64,000 nt of DNA from assembly GCA_014904985.1 (NCBI GenBank), contig MU129009.1, forward strand, positions 124,001 to 188,000. Direction: 5' to 3'. The position numbers and the translations under genes are program-made. Shown here in pieces: positions 1 to 13,535 of the stretch. Positions within the stretch are counted from its first letter, which is position 1, and each line of letters starts with the position of its first letter. This stretch comes from Hydnum rufescens UP504. Taxonomy: Eukaryota > Basidiomycota > Agaricomycetes > Cantharellales > Hydnaceae. The notes beneath the pieces were generated by a model. The model saw nothing but the letters and a program-made list of their open reading frames with translations. It did no database searches and was not told the DNA's origin.

Positions 1-194
1 ATGTCTCTCCTTCCGACACCGATGCACGAAAAGCCACAGCGGATGCGGATTTCCGCAGACGTTGCACAGCGCGCGCGGCAACCACCGGTGCATCCCGCAC
101 TATCCGCTCGCTTCGTCATTCACATTCCTCGATCAAGAAAGGAGCTAAACTCTAGCGTGTACATCGATACTACTGTTGCCGAATCACATCGGCC

Positions 195-2007
195 ATGGCA
201 AGCTCGGAATTATTGCAGCAAATCCAAGCTGGGAGGGCGTTGAAGAAAACAGTGACTGTGGACAAGTCTAAGCCGATAATCGATGGTGTGAAATCGTCCA
301 TTAGTGGTGGTGGTGGTGTGGTGGTGCTGGAAGTGGTGGAGGGGGAGGGAGTCGTGCCAATGGTGTAAGCCCGACTGTGGGAGGAAGTGGCCCCCCCCAG
401 CTCGGTGGGCTTTTCGCTGGTGGCATGCCCAAGCTGAGACCTGCGGGTTCTGGCCCTCCTCGTGAGTTGCTGCATCGTCTTTTATTCTGGCTTCTAATTA
501 GGCGTGCACCGTCAATATTTTCTCAGCCAAACCTGGAAATCTTGCGAAACCTCCCTCCATACCGAAGAAATTCGGCAGTGCCCCCGTGGCTGCTCCCCCG
601 CCCCAGCTTGCTGCTGAGCCTGCTCCAGCACCTGAACCACCGATCCGCCCACCGGTCGCCCCTCTGCGTTCAGTTCCATCACCAGGTAGGCAATACCTCA
701 CTGACGTCGTATCCAAACTCCTTATGCCATCTAACCATTCCAGGCACTCGCATTCCACCCCCTCCCCCATCTGTGCCTTCCCCTGGTATGTGATCATAAC
801 GCTCTCGTGTTAAATCATGTGTGCCGAGCTTACTGGGATCTGTATTAGCGTCGCGCCTACCTCCAAGGGCCCCTCCGCCTCCTCCTTCGGCGCCTTCTCC
901 AGTGGTTCGAGAGGTGCCTCAGCCGCCGACTTTGCCCTCCAGAGGTGCGCCTCCCCCTCCACCTCCGCCACTTGCATCCCCGGCACCAAAAAAAGTGCCT
1001 CCGTCATTGCCGAGCCGGGGTCCTCCACCACCAAAACCCCTTTCGCTGGACGTCGTCCCCCCACCACGTCCAGGTGAAATTTACGAGATTTCGTCTCAAT
1101 TTATTCAATTATTCATGCCGTTCTCTTAGCCTCCGCAGGTCCTCCTTCGCTTCCGTCAAGGAGAGGGCCGCCTGAGATTCCCTCTCGACCAAATGGTCTT
1201 CGAGCCGTGCCGCCGCCACCGCCACGTCCTACTTCGACGCTTATTACTCATGCCTCGATAGATTCCGAGGACCCGGAACCGGCTCCCGTTCGTGGAGCCC
1301 CCCCTCCACCGCCAGTTAGACCTCGGGCGGTTTCAAGCTTTGCTCCGTCTTTTCCTCGGCCTTCTCCGCCAGCTCCTCCTTCAAGAGCGAATATCCCCCC
1401 TCCAAGACAGCGTTCTCCTCCGAGAGAGCTTTCTCCGCCCACCGCCTCTGCGCCTCCAGCACCTCCCAGGCCTGTTACCGACACACTAGCAATCAGGCAA
1501 CGGGCAATTTCAAGTTACGCCTCTCCCTCTCATCCCCCTCCCCCGCCTCCCCCTGCTCCCCGTGTCAGAGCACCAACACCACCCGAAGCATCTACTCCAT
1601 CCCCTGGCCCGCGACCTGCTCAGTCCGGCGCCGCTTCGATTGCCGCTGCAATTGCCAATCGTCAGAGCCTTGCTGTGCCAGGTCCACCTCCCAATCGTAT
1701 TGGTAACCCATCAAGCTTTGGTGGTTCTAGCCCCACGCCTCCAGCACGACGCGCTGCATCGGTCGGGAATGCCAGTGAAATACGGGCCCCCCCTAGAGGC
1801 AAAAGTGCGTATGAATCAGTACAAGCCGGTGCTCGTAACTAATATTTAATCTGCGGCTTTGCAGTCCCTGAGCCCGCAGCTATTTCTGGGACACTGACAT
1901 TTCCAACGTCAGATATGTTCCCTCCCCCTAGGCCATTTGTGAAAGGTGCTAGAGTGTACGTGAGTGGGGGCCAAAGGGGCTCGAGTTTCGATATCGGACA
2001 ACTATAA
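195..2007 (+). CDS. VRP1: Verprolin/WIP-like actin regulator, multi-exon
   Basis: The product resembles verprolin/WIP, a proline-rich protein that binds actin monomers and partners WASP in cortical patches and endocytosis. The first exon reads MASSELLQQIQAGRALKKTV, a WH2-like actin-binding motif, then a Gly-rich run and the verprolin-typical PPQLGGLFAGGMPKLRP. Exons follow at about 527-687, 745-784, 848-1073, 1139-1803 and 1862-2007, rich in PPPPP stretches. The last exon ends FVKGARVYVSGG..GSSFDIGQL, like the conserved verprolin C terminus. Introns are 40-70 nt with GT..AG ends. The frame changes by one base inside the GGT run near 310-330, where a single-base error or indel must be assumed. 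Family members often have a poly-Pro segment before the WH2 motif, so a further 5' exon may lie upstream; the start at 195 is the first in-frame ATG seen. Family is clear, start is uncertain. Confidence 0.8.
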
Positions 2008-2566
2008 TCCCCCATTCACTTGTATAATGCATGTATATACGTGTTTTATTCCCATCACATGGCATGCAAGATCTCGCTTCTCCGAGGCCTAATAAAGGTG
2101 ATGAAGTAATCCGCCAGCTCGAGCCCGCGCGCTGGGCGCTTATGACACCACCCTCCACACTACGATACTCGATACTTTTACTATTTTCTTCAATGAACCA
2201 TCCTGAAGCTTGACGGTTTTGGATGGGTTCCGGCTTGTGCTAGAATAAGGAAGGACTCGGCCTTTATGAAAAGAACTGAGAGTCACGGAACTTGGAAATA
2301 TACATGGGGCCAGTGCGGCTCTGGACTTAAAGGGGCAAGCGGAAAATAACGAAACGACGACCTATGAGAAAGATCCGAGTGAAAGCGGACAGAGATCTCT
2401 TCCATGTGGCTCGTCTACAGCATTGGTCAATAGATGCATTATGTAATCAGAGACCAGCACCGCCTCTAAGCTATGCATTGACCACGTTGACTTTTGGGCG
2501 GCTGTTCCCGATTTCAATTACATAAAGCCGTCACTGTGAGCCGCTCTTCTATCCCCCTCATTTACC
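2008..2566. other. Intergenic region, no gene seen
   Basis: This stretch separates the verprolin stop from the PDI start. It should hold the verprolin 3' UTR and the PDI promoter. I see no long ORF, RNA gene or repeat that I can support. Confidence 0.5.
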
Positions 2567-4439
2567 ATGCTGTTATCCTCCCTTCTTAAATCGTCACTGC
2601 TTGTTGCTGGCACAGTTGCTCCCTGGTGCGCAGTGGAGCTCGAGGGTCCCCAAGTTTCTTTGCTTACCAACCTTTTTGTGATCGATTCATAGGTTGGTCG
2701 CAGCTGGTGAAGGCAGCGATGTGATCGACCTCACTCAATCCAACTTTGAGTCCGTCATAGCAAATGAGCCACTCGTGCTTGTCGAGTTCTTCGCACCCTG
2801 GTGGGCGATACGTTTGTTGTTTCCACCAATCTCCAGGCTGACCAATACCTCAGGTGTGGCCATTGCAAGGCGCTCGCACCACATTACGATGAGGCAGCAA
2901 CATCCCTGAAGGAGAAAAACATCAAGCTTGCAAAGGTCGATTGCGTTGACCAGGCTGACCTCTGTCAACAACATAGCATTGCGGGATACCCGTCAGTGGA
3001 ACCCTTGGCTGTCGATTGTTGCTCGTCTGAGAAGCCCATCATAGGACTTTGAAGGTGTACAAAAATGGGACCGCTACGGATTACAATGGCCCTCGCAAAG
3101 CCGATGGAATCATCTCTTATATGATTAAGTGGGTTGTCTCGCTGGCGACGACAAATTCCTTGCACTGAGCTTTTTGCATTTGCAGACAATCTCTCCCTGC
3201 CGTCACACCTGTAACCGCTGAGAACCATGAGGAATTCATCAAGGCAGACAAGGTTGTCGTTGTCGCATATGTTGCCTCAACAGAAGACGCCTCTCCAGTT
3301 TTCTCCGACGTCGCTGAGGCCTTGCGCGAGGAATATCTATTTGGTCAGACTGCTGATGAAGCGGCCATTCAGGCCGCTGGCGTGAAACCACCCGCTGTCG
3401 TACTCTATAAGACATTTGACGAGGGACGTGTCGACTTTGGTTCCGCCGAGGTCGCTTCGGTCACCACAGAGAGTCTCACCGCCTTCATCAAAGGAAACTC
3501 GGTGCCCCTCCTCGACCAGATCAGCGGCGAGAACTATGCCGTTTACGCTACCTCCGGACTTCCCCTTGCCTATCTCTTCGTCGACCCGGAAGACCCCAAG
3601 AAAGACGAGTACATCAATGAGCTCATGCCCATTGCGAAGGAGCACAAGGGTCTGTCAACTTTGTCTGGATCGATGCCGTCAAATTTGTCGAGCATGCCAA
3701 GAGCCTTGTCCTCACGGAACCCAAATGGCCGAGCTTCGTGATCCAGGATCCCCAGTCGCAGCTCAAGTACCCCCTCGACCAGTCGATCGCGCCCACCCAT
3801 CAGGTTGTCAACCAAATGATGAATGACTTCGTCGCTGGTCGCCTTGAGCCCAAGCTCAAGACCGAACCTGTCCCAGAGTCCCAAGACGAATTTGCTTACT
3901 ACAAGGTCGTTGGCACTACGTTCGAGAAGGTTGTGCTGGACGATGAGAAGGATGTTTTCGTCCAGTTCAGCGCCCCATGGTGAGAGACTTCGCAGGCGAC
4001 TATCTGGTGTTGGGTCTAATCAGCTCTATGTTGTAGGTGTGGACACTGCAAGCGTCTGGCCCCGACTTGGGATGAATTGGCTACTCGCTATACCGATTTA
4101 AAGGACAAAATTGTTATGTACGTCCGGTCCTGCCTTGTTCAATATTCTTTCTCATTTGTCGTCCTCTTCAGTGCCAAGATGGACGCCACCGAAAATGACC
4201 TTCCACCTTCCACACCCTTCCAAGTGAGCGGCTTCCCTACCCTGAAGTTCAAGCCCGCTGGGTCACGCGACTTCATTGATTACGAGGGCGATCGATCACT
4301 CGAGTCTCTGATCGAGTTCGTGGAGTCCAAAGCAAAGAACGACTTGTCGGCACTCAAATATGCGGCCCCGGAGGATGCAACCGAAGCGTCTGCCGCACGA
4401 CCAGCGGCTACACCCGTTGAGGCACACGACGAGCTGTAG
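2567..4439 (+). CDS. PDI1: Protein disulfide isomerase (ER, HDEL)
   Basis: Catalyses disulfide formation and isomerisation in the endoplasmic reticulum. Translation starts MLLSSLLKSSLLVAGTVA, a signal peptide. The layout is thioredoxin a domain, b and b' domains, second a' domain and acidic tail. The first active site APWCGHCKAL is split by an intron between W and C (about 2800-2853). The second, APWCGHCKRL, is split the same way (about 3980-4036). The protein ends in the ER-retrieval signal HDEL just before the stop. Further introns lie near 2627-2692, 2991-3043, 3129-3184 and 4118-4171. Between YINELMPIAKEHKG and NFVWIDAVKFVEHAK (about 3648-3656) the frame breaks, as if two bases were missing or one added. 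No intron fits there, so it is a sequencing error or a real lesion. All catalytic cysteines are intact. Identification is secure. Confidence 0.95.
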
Positions 4440-4643
4440 ACTACTCTGCGTGTTCCTATTTAGTTCGCTTTGTTTTCGTGGGCAATGCTTTCTTGTATAT
4501 CCTTGAAGGACAAGTTGGACAACGCAAGGAATAATATTATTGTGTACTGCTTGGACTCGGAAACCTGAATTGAGACCCATGTATTAGCACAGCCGCCGAA
4601 AGTGTAATATTCTACGATCACAAGCGATCCAAGGGTCTCGTAA

Positions 4644-7600
4644 ATGTCGTTTCGTGATCACTTGAGCTCTTTGATTACCTCCAATGCGCAGAATTCTCAA
4701 CCCGATGATTATTGGTCAAGGTTCGTGGGAGAGTCTCTTCAGATGAGAGATATCGCGCTACCTTACTGTTTTTTCTAGGCTCCTGGAACAAGCTGGTACG
4801 TGAGAGTGATAGTAAGAGTCATGCTTCTTTCTTCCTGAACCATCGATCCATCGACATTCTGGCCAGACGAGCCTCTACTGGCAGAGAAGAAGAGCACTGA
4901 CAACATCCAATTTAAACCTCGAAGTGTTCCGCCCAGTATATTGGACTTGTACCGATCTCGGGCGCTTAAACCAACATCGCATGATGATTCTCAAATCAAT
5001 GTCTTGGTGTCGCGCTTTCTGAGGTCTGGAGCATAGTTTCTTTGACCATCGTCTTTGCCATTGGGGATTCACACATCGTTTTCTCTCATCAAAGCAACCC
5101 CGATCGGACACATTTGGCACACCCCTTATCGCATATTCTCCTTTCTCAAGCTCCCGACGATGTAGTCTCTGGCGAAGTTCTCGAACTCATCGGATACGAT
5201 GACATCCCACTGGCCATGGACATTATGGCCCACCGATATGAAATCGCCCACAAGGTATGTACGCTCTCCATCAGTTTTGCTTGTGCGGAATACATAAATC
5301 TCATCGGCTTTTTGACCAGCTTTTGCACCCTGTTCCTGTCCCGTCGGGCTCGACGCCACCTTTGCATGGGAAAAGTAAAGGCAAGAAACGAGCGGTCCGA
5401 TGTTGAAGGTCCGCACTATGCGCTGCGTACGATTCACGAGGGAGGATCTCAGCTTCGCACTAGATACCGGGAAGGTTTACATGACTCCTGAAGAAATGAA
5501 ACGAAATATGGAGGAATCTCTTCGCGCAGCCATGTCTCGACCGTTGTTTACTGGGACAGCTGTGAGTTCGATGATGATTACGTCCGTTGTTTACGCACCT
5601 TTGTCTCTGACGCGTAGGGACACACAAGGAACCCGAGGCTCAAGCCCTTCCAAATGTTTACACTTCTTCTTCTGCCACATATTCCGGGAATATTCTGTCT
5701 TCCATGGGCTCCAAGTTCATGCTTCCGTTAGGGACGACTCGGAAAGAGAGTGAGGTGTGCCTTTTCTGAAATTCCCGGCCAACAGTACTCTGTTCATGTC
5801 AGGGGTTATAGGATTGGGAAGAGGTGACAATCCCCCCGGCGAAAACGGTTCCTCCTCGCTCAACGGAACGCCCGATATCGATCACTGAGCTCGATCCCCT
5901 CGCAAGGGGCTCGTTCCCGGTGCGCTGGTCCAGAACGTACTCATCCTTGGAGTCAAGCCAATGTCCCTATCTTCGATATAGGGCTATTCCGTTCTGAACC
6001 GAATACAATCCATCGTATATCCGACGGCATACTCATCCAACGAGAATTTGCTCATATGTGGTGGGTAGTGTGATCTCCCTGGCTCTGGCTGACATATGAT
6101 TCACGTTACTGAAGTATTCGACACTTAGCACCCACCGGTGCTGTAGGAAATGTTTTCTTCCTCCCCCAAGCTCGGATATCGGTTTGACTTGGATGCTTTT
6201 GATGTAGGGTAAAACTGATGTCGCGATGCTTACGATTTTGAGAGTCCTGGACCAGCATTCGGTGAAAGGGCCACAAGCCAGGTCTTCATCTCTTGCCGCT
6301 AACATCCAGCGTGAACATTTCAAAATCATATACGTGTGAGCCCATCTTTTTTCTTCAGGTGTGCGCGTGGTGGATGGCTGAAAGCGGAATCGCTGATCTC
6401 TTGTATTCTTTGTTGTATCATAGGGCCCCGATGAAAGCTCTTGCCTCTGAAATCGTGCGCAAGTTGGGCAAACGTCTAGCGTGGCTTTCGATCGTTGTCA
6501 AGGAGCTCACCGGTACGTAACATGGCCTTGGCCTTCATAAGGTTAAGTGTATTGGAAGAGACCGAAGATGATCGATGGGATCATATATAGGGGACATGCA
6601 ATTAACAAAAGCTGAGATCGCGGAGACGCAAATCATCGTTACTACGCCGGAGAAATGGGATGTAGTGACGAGAAAACCTACTGGGGAGGGCGAATTGGCA
6701 TCGGTATGTCTTGGACATTCATTAATGCTTTTGATTTAACTCGATCCTGCTGAGGCTCACCAAAGTTTTTCGTTTTCCCCACCAGAAAGTTAAGCTACTC
6801 ATTATCGATGAGGTGCATCTCTTGAACGAAGATCGAGGGGCGGTGATTGAGACTATTGTTGCGCGGACATTGCGACAGGCATGCGATTTTCACTTGGAAT
6901 GGATGGAATCAGGATTAATGGCAAGCCGTTCCTGATAGGTGGAGTCGACGCAATCAATCATTCGAGTAGTTGGGCTGAGTGAGTTCTTCCATGGGAGGGT
7001 ACTTATCTTTATTTCTGAATACCACGTTTACGTTTTAGGTGCCACACTGCCAAATTATTTGGACGTGGCCTCATTTCTTAGGTGCGTAAATATAAACCCT
7101 TCAAAGTCGTTCAGAGCTTACACTCTCGTATTTATAGAGTCTCTCCGAAGCATGGTCTCTTCTTTTTCGATTCGAGTTTTCGACCGATCCCCCTGGAGCA
7201 GCACTTCATCGGCGTTAAAGGTAAGGCAGGCAGTGTGGCGTCACGGAAGAACCTCGACAAGGCGACATTCGAAAAAGTCTTGGAACTGGTCGCGGAGGGA
7301 CATCAGGTGATGGTGTTCGTTCATGCTCGCAAGGAGACGGTAAAGACTGCGCAGGCTCTTCGTGAAGCTGTTCTTGCCGAAGGCAGTTATGATGACTTTG
7401 ATCCTTCTGGTCATCGGATGTTCAACGAGTACCGTCGCGAAATCGGGAATTCGAGAAACAAGGAAATGAAGATTCTTTTTGATGCTGGCTTTGGGATCCA
7501 TCATGCGGGGATGTTGCGGTCGGACAGAAACATGATGGAACGCATGTTTGAGGCTCGTGTGATCAAGGTCTGCTCGTGTCTGTAATCCTGATCTACGCCA

Positions 7601-10600
7601 TAACTGAGGGCGTCCCTTCAGGTCCTGTGTTGTACAGCGACACTAGCTTGGGGTGTCAATTTGCCAGCGCATGCAGGTGTGCTTCTTTTTGGATCGCTTC
7701 ACTCATTAGTGCACATTGGAAGAGATTTTAATTTGCTGCTGGGGTTATTCTAGTCATCATCAAAGGCACCCAGGTATATGATAGCGCACGGGGTGCATTT
7801 GTTGATCTTTCGGTCTTGGACGTTTTGCAGATATTTGGGCGAGCGGGGCGACCTGGCATGGAAACCAGTGGTGTGGGGTACATCTGCACAACCGACGATA
7901 AACTTGACCATTATCTTGATGCAATCACCGCCCAGGTATTTTTGAGCTCTGTGCCACAGAAAAAATACGAAACTGACTCAGTTGTCCTCCTATCAGCATC
8001 CCATAGAATCCAAGTGAGCGGCTGATACCAGAGGGGCTGCGTCATTCAAAGCTTAATGATCTCTCTTTGTAGATTCGTTGGCGGCATGGCAGACTCATTA
8101 AACGCCGAGATCGCATTGGGAACAGTGGCGAATATAAACGATGGTGTTCAATGGGTCGGCTACACCTACCTCTTTGTGCGAATGCGGCGAAACCCTGTCG
8201 TCTACGGTGAGCATTTTTGCAATCATCTATCTCTGAGAACACCTTCACATCACCTTCCAAGGTATTTCACAGGACGATATTCGTGAGAGTCCAGATCTTG
8301 TCAATCGACGAGAACACCTGATTACTCTAGAGGCACGAAAATTGGCTGCCGCAGAAATGATCCGATTTGACGAAACCAATGGATCTTTGGCGATCTCCGA
8401 TCTTGGGCGTATTGCTGCCAAGTACTATATCCGTCACTCTAGTATCGAGATTTTCAACAAGGAATTCAGGAAGATCATGACTGAAGCGGACGTTCTCGCG
8501 ATGCTCAGCATGAGCACTGAGGTGTGAATCGCGCTCTGTCCAAATCCATGTTTCCTTTCTGACCATCCCCCATCTTCAGTTTAATCAGATTCAAGTACGG
8601 GAGTCAGAGCTGGACGAATTGAAGGTGCTCATGGAGGAAATTATTCCATGCCAAGTCAAGGTATGCCTTTACCGTTGATCAGAGGGCGAAATGACTTCAC
8701 ACATCTCATCACGTCAGGGAGGGACGGACACCAGCCAAGGAAAAGTCAATATCTTGTTGCAGGGATACATATCCAATGCATATGTAGAAGACTTTGCTCT
8801 TGTTTCCGATACGGCCTACGTGGCACAGGTGCGTACCGACGTATAGATGTGACGAGTCTCCCGCAGTCTGATTGACTAAACCTCCTGCAACGACTAGAAC
8901 GGTGGCCGGATTGTTCGTGCACTTCTCGAGATTGCCCTCAGTCGAAAGTGGGCTAATGTCTCTGCTGTCCTCATGGCGATGAGCAAGGCTGTTGAGAAAC
9001 GCATGTGGCCCTTCGAGAATCCACTCAAGCAATTCAAGTTATCACAAGATGTGCTATACAATCTCCAACGGTTCGCAGACGAGCTCTCTCCTAGCGAGAT
9101 CGCTCAGAAGACGGCGATGGAACTTGGCCAATTGATACATCTCAACGAACGGCACGGCGCGGCACTTTTTACAGCGGCTCAGCAGTTTCCTTCCGCAGTC
9201 CTCACTTACTCCTTGCGGCCGCTAAGCGCAGACTTGTTACGGATATGCGTTCGAGTGACGCGCTCCTTTGAATGGAATATCAAGATCCATGGAAGCAGCG
9301 AGCCTTTCTGGATATGGGTAGAAGACCATGATGGAACAGATATCCTTCAGTGGACGCATATCTTGTTGCGGTCCACGACCTCATTCATAGACGTTGAGTT
9401 TGTGATCCCGATTTGGGGGAAACCACCTCCCTCCGTGACTATACGCTTGTTGTCGGACAAATGGCTGGGTGCCGAGGACGAAGTCTCCATACCGCTGCGG
9501 GACCTTGTGATGCCTGCGCCTTCGAGCACACACACTCCTCGACTAGACATCCCGTTCCTTTCGTTATCGGTCCTTCAAGATGGTAGTCTCGAGAGCTCAT
9601 ATCGTTCTCGCGAAAGCATTCGCGTGCTTAACGATATCCAAACCCAGTCTTTCTGGACATTTTACCATACTTCTCAGAACGTGCTTCTGTCTGCACCCTC
9701 TTCATGTGGAAAATCGATCTCTGGTCATTTCGCGATATGGTGAGAAAGTCCTTTTGATAATCAATGACCACCAGTTGATCAAAGTATTGTGTACGACAGG
9801 AGGGCAATATTAAAGCACCCAACGAAAACCTCCCTAGTCATTGTTCCATTGGCCAGCGATGCTCGAGGTTATGCCTTGAGACTCAGAACGCTTGGGAGAG
9901 GTTTAGACATGTCCGTAAATGTTTATACGTCTCCACTCAAGACGCGACTGAAGCCACAGCCACGGCACGTCATTGTGATGACGCCTCCTTGTCTCCTATC
10001 CTGGCTCGATGAAGGCATTGATCGGTCATACCTGGAAAGCTTTGGTACCGTGGTGTGCGAGAATCTCGAACTCTTAGATGCGACGTACGAGCTGGCTGTC
10101 TCGCTCCTCCTCCACGCCACACAAATGCTCCCAGTTCGCTTCATTGGCTTGACTGTATCTGTCAACGATCCTGCGGACCTTGCGAAATGGCTTCACGTCT
10201 CTCACGAGAACCTGTATCACTTCCGGCCAAGCGATCGCGACCAGGTGTTGACAAACCAATCGCACTCCTTCACGATACCGCACTCACCAGTTCTACTGAA
10301 AGCGATGGTTAAACCTGCACATCGCGTTCTAAGTGCGTCACTATCATCCCCCCAGGAGAGTGCCATTGTGTTCGTGCCGTCGCGGTCACAATGTCGGAAA
10401 GTTGCTAGTGATCTCATCATGGAATGTGCGCTTGAGATGGACTCCCGTAGGTTCTTAGGAGGAGGCAGGGAAGGTGGACATGCCATCTCAGAGGAAGAAA
10501 TGGAAATGCGACTCAAGAAGCTGCATGATCGATCTCTTGAGGATACACTCATGCATGGGATCGGGGTGCTGCATGATGGGCTCTTGCATTCGGACCGGTT

Positions 10601-11207
10601 ACTCACAGTCGAACTCTTCGTTGACGGCGTGGTGCGCGTGCTCGTCGTGCCGCGCGAGTTGTGCTGGACGCTGCCCGTGCGCGCTGGACTGGTCATTGTG
10701 ATGGGCACGCAATACATGCAAGTCGCCACAGGCCAAGAGCGGGAAACGAACCGTAAGGATGGGAACAAAGACCCCGAGCGGCAGTTGAAGAATTATACAA
10801 TTCACGAGCTTGTGCGCATGCAAGGCCTAGCGGTCCGTTCGGGTAAGAGCGGACATTTCCATCTTTTGTGCCAGGCGGAAGAGAGGGATGCGATTATGCG
10901 GTTCTTGGAGCAAGGACTTCCTCTGGAGTCTCGGTTGGCAGAGCCAGATCGTTTGGACGTGCTGAGGGCGTGGATCGCAAGAAGGCGGGGAAGTACGTCC
11001 GGTTCGACTTCCTCTTCGATACGGGGGAAGCAGGATGCGATGGACGTGTTGGGGTTCACGTTCCTATGTCAAAGGATGGCGCACAATCCTGTCTATTACG
11101 ATGCAGAGTTGGGTGAGCGGGATGCAAAGTTGTCTCGGTTAGTGGACGATTTGTTCTCGCAGACTGAACCGTCTCCGGGGCCGCCAGAGACGGCCGGAGC
11201 ACCCTAG
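4644..11207 (+). CDS. SLH1: SLH1/ASCC3-type Ski2-like RNA helicase
   Basis: Resembles the helicase of the ribosome-quality-control trigger complex (yeast Slh1, human ASCC3), which splits collided ribosomes. It starts [20 protein letters not shown]. The first helicase cassette has Walker A APTGAGKT (split by an intron, about 6117-6231), DEVH at 6807-6818 and the motif VI-like [10 protein letters not shown] at about 7829. The sequence around it ([20 protein letters not shown]) is closer to ASCC3/Slh1 than to Brr2. A first Sec63-type region follows (about 8070-9300). The second cassette is degenerate: its Walker A is APSSCGKS and the DExH position reads VCEN, as expected for a non-catalytic cassette. 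The last large exon (from about 9800) runs to the stop. No full second Sec63 domain is visible; the tail ends [11 protein letters not shown]. About twenty short introns split the gene. Family is secure; some exon edges are not. Confidence 0.9.
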
Positions 11208-11374
11208 CCACCCGATACCGATAGCCTCTTAGATAAACTAGCATTTGACAGCTTCATACTTCGGAACTCGGATTCGTGCAATATCACAAGTGTTCCACGA
11301 ACGATAAATATAAAGAGAGATAAACCCAATGGTGTGTTAGGTGTGTGTTGCTATCGATACACGGTTCAAAGGTA

Positions 11375-13535
11375 TTATGCAAGATATGGTTTCAAATCCA
11401 TAAGCCGTTTGCTAGCAGCGCGTAACGTGTCAACATCCTTGCAAAATGAAAGGCGGGTGAAGTTGGCGCCGATGTCTTTGTGTTCCCTGGGAAGAAATTA
11501 AGGGGGGTCAATGGAAACGGGAATGGAAAGGACGAAAAGACCACAACGCACGCGCAATAGAACCTGTTCGAAAAGAACCGATGACCTGGTTAGTACACCA
11601 TTCTGCAACAGGGGACGTGGTCGCGTTCAGGACTCACTCTGAAGCAGGTATAGCCACAACGCCGATGGTTTGCGCCAGGAACCAAGAGATGTGCCAATCT
11701 TTAGGGCGATGCTTCACCTGCGATAAGGGAAACCAATGGCATACATAAGTTCTTTGGGCTCCAAAGTCAAGCACAAATGGATCATGGGTACCAAATCAGG
11801 AACGACGAAATCCCTCGGCAGTTGGATCCGTTCATTCTGTAGCAAAATGAAGTATGCGCCGTCGGGAACGGTGTATGACAGTCCCAGTTTATCCAGCGCT
11901 TCGCAGAGGATGGCACGGCGCTCGATGTACTCCTCGATCTGGGTGGAGAAGTATCTTTCTTTATTGGCGTCTTCAAAGCCCACTGCTGTGGCTTCTTGCA
12001 AGGGCGAGTTCACGGCTGTACGGATGAAGTATCATTACATCCACAGCACTCTACCCATGGAGAATTAGGTACAGAAATCCGGCTTCACGTACCATAGACA
12101 ATTCGTGTGGTGGCAGCTAACGTGGGCTTTACGAGATGGGCTGGCCCGATGCACCAGCCTTCCCGAAAGAATAACGCGAGCCAGTCAGATCGGGTTTTCG
12201 ATTCGTCATTCCTCCCCGCCATTCTCAAATGATCAAAAGATGGAACATGGCTTACCGATGCGCCAACCAGTGGCAGAGAACGATTTCCCTAAATTACCAA
12301 AGACAAGCCTCCATGAACACTCGGACTCCTTTTGTCGAAAGACAAGATGGTGTGAGAGCAGATATCTACCGCAGAACCAATCGTAAGGGTGCGACCCCAG
12401 AACTCATCCAGTGCCGCTATGCGAATATGTTCTTTATCGAACGTCAGGGATTCATACTTGAGCATATGACATATTAGAACACCCTGCAGTTATGGATAAG
12501 TGAATCATTTACGCACGACTTCATCGGCACAAATTAAAAGGTTGAATTCTTCCGCAACTTTCCCAATCGCGCGGAGCTCGTCAGCATCGAAGACCTTACC
12601 AATTCTGTATCATCGATGAGGAAATTCGAACACGAAGCCTCACATAAAGAGGCGGACTCACGGATTGTGCGGAGTATTTACGACGCTGCAACGATAAATA
12701 TGAATATGAGGGCGCACCGGGGTGCTAAACATGGGGGGGGAAACTGACATCATTTTTGTCTTGGGGGTGATGGCCGCCCGTAGTTTACCGATATCAACCT
12801 TCCATTCGGAACTCGAGGAAACCGCCGTCTTTGCATTGGCAGGAGGCGTCATTGGGACGTACACGGGCACACCACCTTGGAAAGTCGTATTGCAGAGGTA
12901 CTGTACGAACACGAGGTTAATATTATCGTTTCGAGGGCAAGATTGCAACACACTTGATCGAAAAACGGTTCGAATAAGATAACTTCGTCGTCCTGTTGCA
13001 GAAACGCCGCCTCGAATGCATACATGCCTTTCCGATTATATCATTTAGCATGGTAATACTGGAATGAAATCATCGCACGCACCCTCATTCGCCCCGGCAG
13101 TCACAACAATCTCATTCTCAGGGTCCAGTTGCCTACCAAAAGAAGCAGAAAAGAACTTTGCAAGAGCGTTGCGCAAACGAGCACGGCCCTTGGGCACAGA
13201 ATAGTGGTTGGTTTCAACAATGTTGATGGCTTCCTCGACGGCTTTCAGAATGTAGTTGGGTGGCTTCCAGTTCATGAATCCTTGTCCAAGGTTGATAGAG
13301 TCCTAATCATTGGATCAGCGAGTCAGGAGAGCCTTGAAAAACCGCGGACGATCGGACTATCAACCTTGGGGACATGGCCACTGGAAGGACTGAAGACACT
13401 CCAAACCTAAGGCACTTTCTCGGATCAGCAAATTATTACGCCGAAAAAATTTTCCGGACTAACGTCTTGCTTTAGCACTTCTTCCTTGACCTTATCCGAG
13501 ACTGGAAAGACGAAACGATTGTCTAGAGAGGACAT
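11375..13535 (-). CDS. BNA3: Kynurenine aminotransferase-like, class I/II PLP enzyme
   Basis: Fold-type I PLP aminotransferase most like yeast Bna3, which transaminates kynurenine to kynurenic acid. It starts MSSLDNRFVFPVSDKVKEEV at 13535. The order along the minus strand is INLGQGFMNWKPPNYILKAVEEAI (about 13310), NHYSVPKGRARLRNALAKFF, ENEIVVTAGANEG, a central NTPHNPIGKVFDADEL with ADEVY (about 12530-12670), then GKSFSATGWRIGW carrying the expected PLP lysine (about 12260-12300). Next come NSPLQEATAVGFEDANKERYF (about 12010) and a last exon ending DLKPYLA at the TAA of 11375-11377. Introns are short and frequent. At the exon that opens with the PLP lysine the splice needs one more G than is present, probably a homopolymer error. 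Bna3 versus a related cysteine-conjugate beta-lyase cannot be separated by eye. Confidence 0.8.

Noticed and set aside
12105..12477. Plus-strand ORFs opposite the aminotransferase
   Set aside because: They are antisense shadows of conserved aminotransferase exons on the minus strand.
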